64,000 nucleotides of DNA, from the NCBI RefSeq assembly GCF_003253745.1, contig NZ_MZXV01000062.1:372001-436000 (forward strand). Reading direction: 5' to 3'. The notes under the pieces were generated by a model. The model had not been told where the DNA came from. It searched no databases and was given only the letters and a program-made list of their open reading frames with translations. Shown piece after piece: positions 59,553-64,000 of the stretch. The stretch's first letter is position 1. Every line of letters begins with the position of its first letter. The DNA is from Mesorhizobium kowhaii. GTDB lineage: Bacteria > Pseudomonadota > Alphaproteobacteria > Rhizobiales > Rhizobiaceae. The position numbers and the translations under genes are program-made.

Positions 59553-60080
59553 TTACGAGGTTGGCTCGATACGCTTCCAGTAGATGAGCGTACCGGTCAG
59601 CCCGCCATGCGGCTTCAGGGCATAGTCCGGTATCTCGCCCGCCAGCGTGAAACCGAGCTTCTCGTAGAGGCCTGAAGCACCCTCCTCCGTCGCCGTATCG
59701 AGAACCAGCAGCGTGCGGCCCTTCTCGACGGCCAGGCTTTCGGCGACCCGCATCAAGCGCGTTCCCACACCCCTGCCCCGGTAATCGAAGCGGGTCATCA
59801 GCTTGGCGATCTCGGCCCGGTGCGGCTGGTTGGGCGGACAGTCGAGCAACAGGGTGACAGTACCGACCAGGACCTCGCCGTGCCAGGCTCCAAGCACCGC
59901 CCTTTCCCCTCTTGCCGCCGCTGCCAGCGATTTCTGCCAGAACGCGCTTGCCGCGTCCGGTGCCAGCGGATGCATGAAACTGACCGATCCACCGGCCGCT
60001 ACCGTTGCGACCAGCAATTCGGCCAGCATGTCCTGCGTCTCAGCAGCCGGGGTCAGTGTTCCGATCTCGATCGAGTTCAT
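59553..60080 (-). CDS. GNAT-family N-acetyltransferase
   Basis: A 175-residue acetyltransferase. The acetyl-CoA-binding motif A is DYRGRGVGTRLMRVAESLAVEKGRTLLVLDT (cited as DYRGRGVGTRLM, about residues 106-117), and YEKLGFTLAGEIPDYALKPHG is typical of the C-terminal part. It probably acetylates a small amine or antibiotic. The start ATG at 60080 (MNSIEIGTLT) is chosen because the conserved domain begins here. Downstream of an XRE-cupin regulator cluster. Confidence 0.88.
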   Translation of the reverse strand: MNSIEIGTLTPAAETQDMLAELLVATVAAGGSVSFMHPLAPDAASAFWQKSLAAAARGERAVLGAWHGEVLVGTVTLLLDCPPNQPHRAEIAKLMTRFDYRGRGVGTRLMRVAESLAVEKGRTLLVLDTATEEGASGLYEKLGFTLAGEIPDYALKPHGGLTGTLIYWKRIEPTS

Positions 60081-60132
60081 GCGCGTGATGTCCCGTGATT
60101 GTGATGGCACGGCTGATGCGAGCACATCGCCG

Positions 60133-60441
60133 TCAGTCCAGATGGCGCACGCGGCGGCGCTTTCGTGCCGCCTTGATGGCGCCGATGCGTTCGGTGTCTT
60201 CTTCCCTGAGATGCCGCCCGCGCTCCAGAATCTCGAGCGTGTATTCCTCATAGGTCAGGCCCAGCCGCTCGGCCTTGTCCATGCGCAGCAGCATGACCTC
60301 GCGGCTTGGTGCCTTCCACGCCTTGGCATGAGCGGCCTGCCAGGCAAGGAAGATGTAGGGATCGCCGTTGCCCCATGGCGGCCCCTTGTACTCATCGAGA
60401 GGCGGCCCCCCATTGTGGGAGCGCTTTGGTCGTCTGGCCAT
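60133..60441 (-). CDS. conserved hypothetical protein, 102 residues
   Basis: A 102-residue basic protein beginning MARRPKRSHNGGPPLDEYKG. A helical stretch LTYEEYTLEILERGRHLREED and a basic C-terminal tail (AIKAARKRRRVRHLD) follow. I do not recognise its function; similar small proteins are found in other rhizobia. It lies four bases after the XRE-cupin gene, so it is part of the same operon as the GNAT gene. Confidence 0.7.
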   Translation of the reverse strand: MARRPKRSHNGGPPLDEYKGPPWGNGDPYIFLAWQAAHAKAWKAPSREVMLLRMDKAERLGLTYEEYTLEILERGRHLREEDTERIGAIKAARKRRRVRHLD

Positions 60442-60445
60442 GAGC

Positions 60446-61009
60446 TCAACCCCTGACCAGCGCGACGAGATAGTCGGCACCGGGCTCAAGGGCATGGAAG
60501 GTGCAGTCCGACGGTGCGCCGAGCGCCAGGCAATCGCCGGGTTCGAGCCTGTGCACCACATCGCCCTCGGCGAAGTCGAGTCGCCCCGAAATCAGCCATA
60601 TCTGCTGCTTGATGAAGGCATAGGACGCGGCGGGAAAACTGACCCTGGCGTCCGCCGGCAACTGGACCCTGATCAGTTCCAGCGGCATGTCCGAGGCGGG
60701 CGACAGATGCCGCCGGACATAGCCGGTATCGGGATCTCGCCACACCGGTTGATCGGCTTCGCGCAGCAGCCCGCCGCCTTGCAATTCGGCGCGCGCGATG
60801 AGCGTCGACAGCGTCATGCCGAAGGCCGCCGCGATGCGCACCAGAAGCGCCGCCGTCGGGCTGGTCTTGCCACGCTCTATCGTGCTCAGCATCGCCTTCG
60901 ACACCGCGGACCGCTCCGCAAGCTCGGCCAGCGACCAGTCCCGCATGATCCTCTCGGCATGAATTCTTCTGCCGATGGTCGAGGAAATATCGTTCGCTAT
61001 ATCATCCAT
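60446..61009 (-). CDS. XRE-family regulator with cupin domain
   Basis: A 187-residue regulator: an N-terminal XRE helix-turn-helix (MRDWSLAELAERSAVSKAMLSTIERGKTSP, about residues 22-51; cited as LAELAERSAVSKAMLSTIERG) and a C-terminal cupin beta-barrel (RLDFAEGDVVHRLEPGDCLALG). The cupin senses a small molecule. The start ATG at 61009 lies between the arms of an inverted repeat, so it is likely autoregulated. The gene leads an operon with the unknown 102-residue protein and the GNAT enzyme. Confidence 0.88.
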   Translation of the reverse strand: MDDIANDISSTIGRRIHAERIMRDWSLAELAERSAVSKAMLSTIERGKTSPTAALLVRIAAAFGMTLSTLIARAELQGGGLLREADQPVWRDPDTGYVRRHLSPASDMPLELIRVQLPADARVSFPAASYAFIKQQIWLISGRLDFAEGDVVHRLEPGDCLALGAPSDCTFHALEPGADYLVALVRG

Positions 61010-61026
61010 ACGTCCATTATAGCGAA
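60993..61026. promoter_or_regulatory. inverted repeat around the XRE-cupin start
   Basis: TTCGCTATA (60993-61001) and TATAGCGAA (61018-61026) are perfect 9-base arms separated by 16 bases. They bracket the start codon (61007-61009), suggesting an autoregulatory operator overlapping the translation start. Confidence 0.6.
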
Positions 61027-61146
61027 ATTCTGGCGATGGAGAAGAGCCGTCTCGCGACAATTTTCACGGGTCGCTTAATCCTCTCTACACCATCCGACCT
61101 CACCCCGCCTTAACCCCGTTCCTGTAGGGTTGATGCTCCAGGGGAA

Positions 61147-63000
61147 ATGGGGATTGGCCTGTCCATGTATGTCGAACGCGAAGCCTCCGTTGGAGAACCG
61201 ACATCGCAGGAGCGCCGCACCGCAGAGCAGAACGACAGGCGCATTCTGGGCAATGTCGTGCAATGCGATGGTGCGCGCGCCACCATCAGCGCCTATGCGG
61301 ACGATGTTGACGGCGCGGTGACCGGCCTGTGGACGGTCGGCAAGATGATTTCCATCAATCTCGGATCCACGCGAACCGTCGGCCTGGTCTACGGGATCGG
61401 CAAGTCGGACCGCGCCTGGAGTAATGAAGGCCAAAACCCGATCGAGGTCAGCATCGAACTGATCGGCGAAGTCCGCGACGCAGCAGAGCCGGGCGCCAAG
61501 CCGATCTTCGATCGCGGCATCACCACCTATCCGCATATCGGCGCCATCGCCCATCGCATCCGCACCCGTGACCTGCAGGCGGTCTATGATCTGGCCGGGC
61601 GTCATTCGATCACTATCGGCACACTCTCGCAGGACGAGACGATCGCCGCCAACATCGCCATCGACGATACGCTGGCGCGTCACTTCGCCATTGTCGGTAC
61701 CACCGGTGTCGGCAAATCCACCGCCGTCTCGTTGCTGCTGCGCAAGTCGATCGCGGCGCGGCCGGACCTGCGCATCCTGATCCTCGATCCGCACAACGAG
61801 TTCGCCGCGTCGCTGCCCGAATATTGCGTCAGGGTCGATTCCAAGACGCTCGACCTTCCGTTCTGGATGTTCAGGCTGGAAGAGTTCGCCGAGGTGCTGT
61901 TCCGCGGCCGCGAGACGGTGCCGGAAGAGATCGACGCCTTGCGCGACCTCATCCCCGCCGCCAAGAACCTTTACCGCAACCCGAATTCGGGCAGCTACAT
62001 CAGGCGCGGCAGCGATGCGCTGACCGCCGATACGCCGGTGCCTTACCGCATCGCCGACCTCATCAAGCAGATCGACGAGCGTATGGGCATGCTCGAGAGC
62101 AAGACCGATCGCCCGACGCTGAAATCCCTGAAGACGCGCGTCGAATCGGCGGCGGCCGATCCACGCTACCGCTTCATGTTCAACTCGCGCCTGATCGAGG
62201 ATACCATCCACGAGACGATCGGCAACCTCTTCCGCGTGCCGCATCATGGTCGCCCGGTGACCTGCTTCGAGATGGCCGGCATGCCGTCCGAAGTGGTCAA
62301 TTCCGTCTGTTCGGTGCTGGCGCGCCTGGCCTTCGACCTCGCTTTGTGGAGCGAGGGCAAGCTGCAGCTTCTGCTTTTGTGCGAAGAAGCGCACCGCTAC
62401 ATGCCGGCCGATCCGCGTCTCGGCTTCGCGCCGACAAGGCACGCGCTGTCGCGCATCGCCAAGGAAGGCCGCAAATATGGCTGCTATCTCGGCGTCGTCA
62501 CCCAGCGACCGGGCGAGCTCGACCCGACCATCCTGTCGCAATGCTCGACCTTCTTCGCCATGCGACTTGCCAATGAGCAGGACCAGGCGATCATCCGCTC
62601 GGCGATTGCCGACTCCTCGGCCTCGACGCTGGCTTTCCTGTCGTCCATGGGTCAGCGCGAAGCCATTGCCTTCGGCGAAGGCGTGGCGACGACGATGCGG
62701 CTGAAGTTCGAAAAACTGTCCTCGGAATTGCTCCCCGGCACAGCCAAGCGCGAAGAGGCCGCGTCATCGGAGTCAGGCGACGATATCGACTTGGTGGCGA
62801 TCGTCGAGCGGCTGCGCAACGTGCCGAAACCGACACAGCAGGCGATGGCCTTCGCCGAAGTCGTCGATTCAGGCCGCCAGGCCGGCGATCCCGACTACCG
62901 CAAGCCGCCAGCCACCACCCGGGTGCAATCGGATGACGATTTCGACATGCGCTACGGCCTCAAGCCCGCGACCTTCGGCCTGCGCCCGCAAAACGATTGA
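61147..63000 (+). CDS. HerA-like ATPase
   Basis: A 617-residue hexameric-translocase-type ATPase (HerA/FtsK superfamily, DUF87). The N-terminal HAS-barrel-like domain is at about residues 30-115, Walker A is GTTGVGKST at 184-192, Walker B is LQLLLLCEEAHRYMP, and the C-terminal motif YLGVVTQRPGELDPTILSQCSTFFAMRL is conserved (cited as VTQRPGELDPTILSQ). HerA usually pairs with NurA nuclease in DNA end resection, but no NurA or other nuclease gene is adjacent. ATG 61147 chosen; a second in-frame ATG is at 61165. Confidence 0.88.
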   Translation: MGIGLSMYVEREASVGEPTSQERRTAEQNDRRILGNVVQCDGARATISAYADDVDGAVTGLWTVGKMISINLGSTRTVGLVYGIGKSDRAWSNEGQNPIEVSIELIGEVRDAAEPGAKPIFDRGITTYPHIGAIAHRIRTRDLQAVYDLAGRHSITIGTLSQDETIAANIAIDDTLARHFAIVGTTGVGKSTAVSLLLRKSIAARPDLRILILDPHNEFAASLPEYCVRVDSKTLDLPFWMFRLEEFAEVLFRGRETVPEEIDALRDLIPAAKNLYRNPNSGSYIRRGSDALTADTPVPYRIADLIKQIDERMGMLESKTDRPTLKSLKTRVESAAADPRYRFMFNSRLIEDTIHETIGNLFRVPHHGRPVTCFEMAGMPSEVVNSVCSVLARLAFDLALWSEGKLQLLLLCEEAHRYMPADPRLGFAPTRHALSRIAKEGRKYGCYLGVVTQRPGELDPTILSQCSTFFAMRLANEQDQAIIRSAIADSSASTLAFLSSMGQREAIAFGEGVATTMRLKFEKLSSELLPGTAKREEAASSESGDDIDLVAIVERLRNVPKPTQQAMAFAEVVDSGRQAGDPDYRKPPATTRVQSDDDFDMRYGLKPATFGLRPQND

Positions 63001-63211
63001 GCGCTGCGCGCGTCACCTATCACTGCCGACAGTTCCGAGAAGTCACGTAAAGCGTTGGCCAGCTTGGATAAATCCCGTCAGGGAATTCGTCAGGCTGAGT
63101 CGGTTGGTGTCGACGTCGAGAACCGGAGCGGAGCGGACTTTTAGTCCGTGAGCACCGGAAGCACAGAAGTCGGCATCAAACGGCCAGCCTCACGAATTCA
63201 ATGATGGGATT
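63001..63211. other. intergenic region
   Basis: Gap of 211 bases between HerA and the diguanylate cyclase end, both facing it. A small stem CGGAC/GTCCG around TTTTA is visible near 63135-63150 but is too weak to call a terminator. Nothing else is recognised. Confidence 0.4.
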
Positions 63212-64000
63212 TTAGGCGCAGACGCGGTTGCGGCCTTGCCTCTTCGCCTCATAGAGCTGGCGATCGGCGCGGCGATAGAACTCCTCCGCCGTTTCCTTGC
63301 GGTCCCAGACGGCCAGACCGACGCTGGTGGTGATCTTGAGGCGGACATTGCCTGACAGAACCGACATGTTGGCGATCGCCTTGCGGATGCGCTCGGCAAA
63401 CTTGCCCAGCAGTTCGGTGTCCATGTTGGGCGTGACCACGGCGAACTCCTCGCCGCCCAATCGCGCCACCACGTCGTGATAGCGTGTCATGTCCCTGAGG
63501 CAGCTCGCGACCGCCTTGAGCACCTCATCGCCGACATCATGGCCATGGGTGTCGTTGACCTGCTTGAAATGGTCGAGGTCGAGGATCATCAGCCCGACTG
63601 GCTTTTCGATGCGCCGGAACTCCTCGAGATATTCCTTCAGTGCATCGTCGAAATAGCGCCGGTTCTGCATGCCGGTCAGGCCATCGGTCAGGGCGGCGTG
63701 CTCAAGCGTCTCCGAGCGGGCGCTGAGCGAAACCGTCATGGCGCGCAGTTTGCCTTCCTCCGTCGCCTGTTTGCGGATCAGCGGATAGATGAAGAAAATG
63801 CCGAAGAACAGCGCCGTGGCCAAAAGCACGCCTGTCGCGAACAGCAGCTTGTTGAGATAGATGACCTTGTCCATACCCGAAGCCGTATGCAGCTCGGTGG
63901 CGAAGGATTGCAGCAGCCCATAGGCATGCAGCGTCACCAGGCCCGCGGCCAGGATCACGAAGATAAAGACGAAAAATGCTGATTCCGCCTTGTGGAAACG
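63212..64000 (-). CDS. membrane diguanylate cyclase (GGDEF), partial
   Basis: A protein of at least 262 residues, cut at its 5' end by the window edge; the frame is open and hydrophobic to 64000 (FFVFIFVILAAGLVTLHAYG), so a GTG at 63958 is probably not the true start. Two membrane helices are visible, then a GGDEF domain with active-site RLGGEEFAVV. The inhibitory site RxxD (RYHD) lies five residues before GGEEF, so the enzyme should be feedback-inhibited by cyclic di-GMP. It makes cyclic di-GMP, controlling motility or biofilm. Confidence 0.93.
   Translation of the reverse strand, partial: RFHKAESAFFVFIFVILAAGLVTLHAYGLLQSFATELHTASGMDKVIYLNKLLFATGVLLATALFFGIFFIYPLIRKQATEEGKLRAMTVSLSARSETLEHAALTDGLTGMQNRRYFDDALKEYLEEFRRIEKPVGLMILDLDHFKQVNDTHGHDVGDEVLKAVASCLRDMTRYHDVVARLGGEEFAVVTPNMDTELLGKFAERIRKAIANMSVLSGNVRLKITTSVGLAVWDRKETAEEFYRRADRQLYEAKRQGRNRVCA

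Overview
The window is GC-rich chromosomal DNA from an alphaproteobacterium, most likely a Mesorhizobium or close relative in the Hyphomicrobiales. This is inferred from the aerobic (CobG/CobN) cobalamin pathway, the close resemblance of Kup, CobH, CobL and NuoB to rhizobial and Pseudomonas denitrificans proteins as I remember them, a BA14K-family protein, and several copies of short palindromic repeats of the kind scattered through Mesorhizobium genomes. No database search was possible.

Layout. 1-3120 is the start of a complex I operon (nuoA-B-C-D-E, minus strand, nuoE cut by the window edge). A YcaQ-type DNA glycosylase gene follows on the plus strand. 4690-20397 is a cobalamin regulon: a B12 riboswitch, then DUF1636 - cobW - cobN - cobG - cobH - cobI - cobJ - cobL - cobE - cobM - cobA - cobB - cobS - cobT. 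Most junctions are four-base start/stop overlaps, and cobK is inserted on the opposite strand. It covers most ring-contraction and methylation steps, cobalt insertion and lower-ligand attachment. No cobF, cobO, cobQ, cobC/D or cobP is present, so these must lie elsewhere if the pathway is complete. A small AT-richer pair of unknown genes and a tRNA-Lys(CTT) follow.

21.4-30 kb holds a PhzF-like epimerase, a MacAB-like ABC exporter, an ArsR/SRPBCC regulatory cassette framed by inverted copies of a 100-130 bp repeat, a Nudix protein, an EEP-family phosphohydrolase and a BA14K protein. 30-41.5 kb holds ilvC and a series of small regulator/target pairs (TetR/DUF1772, MarR/Rieske-GST, HxlR/QorB-like), several with visible inverted-repeat operators, then a dihydroflavonol-reductase-like enzyme, the Kup potassium transporter and pdxJ. 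41.6-50.3 kb holds a SpoIIAA-like protein, a RecD-like helicase, a cobalt-type nitrile hydratase operon (nthA-nthB-accessory gene), an RND efflux pair and a LysE exporter.

50.4-53.1 kb is the acetolactate synthase operon (ilvB-ilvH), preceded by what looks like a transcription attenuator: a 16-codon leader peptide rich in Leu/Ile/Val, a -35/-10 promoter placed so that the leader mRNA would be nearly leaderless, and a terminator hairpin. 53.1-64 kb holds a secreted W-rich protein, a flavin monooxygenase with an NTF2-like N-terminus, a LysR-controlled dioxygenase/HD-oxygenase pair resembling the TmpA/TmpB phosphonate pathway, a GNAT / XRE-cupin cluster, a HerA-like ATPase and a diguanylate cyclase cut by the right edge.

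The most unusual observations are a palindromic repeat inserted in frame within cobG, a repeat-derived N-terminus on CobS, the probable leaderless ilv attenuator, the repeat-framed ArsR cassette whose repeat supplies the stop codons of two convergent genes, a duplicated 3' fragment of a monooxygenase gene flanking an inserted gene, and the TmpAB-like locus.
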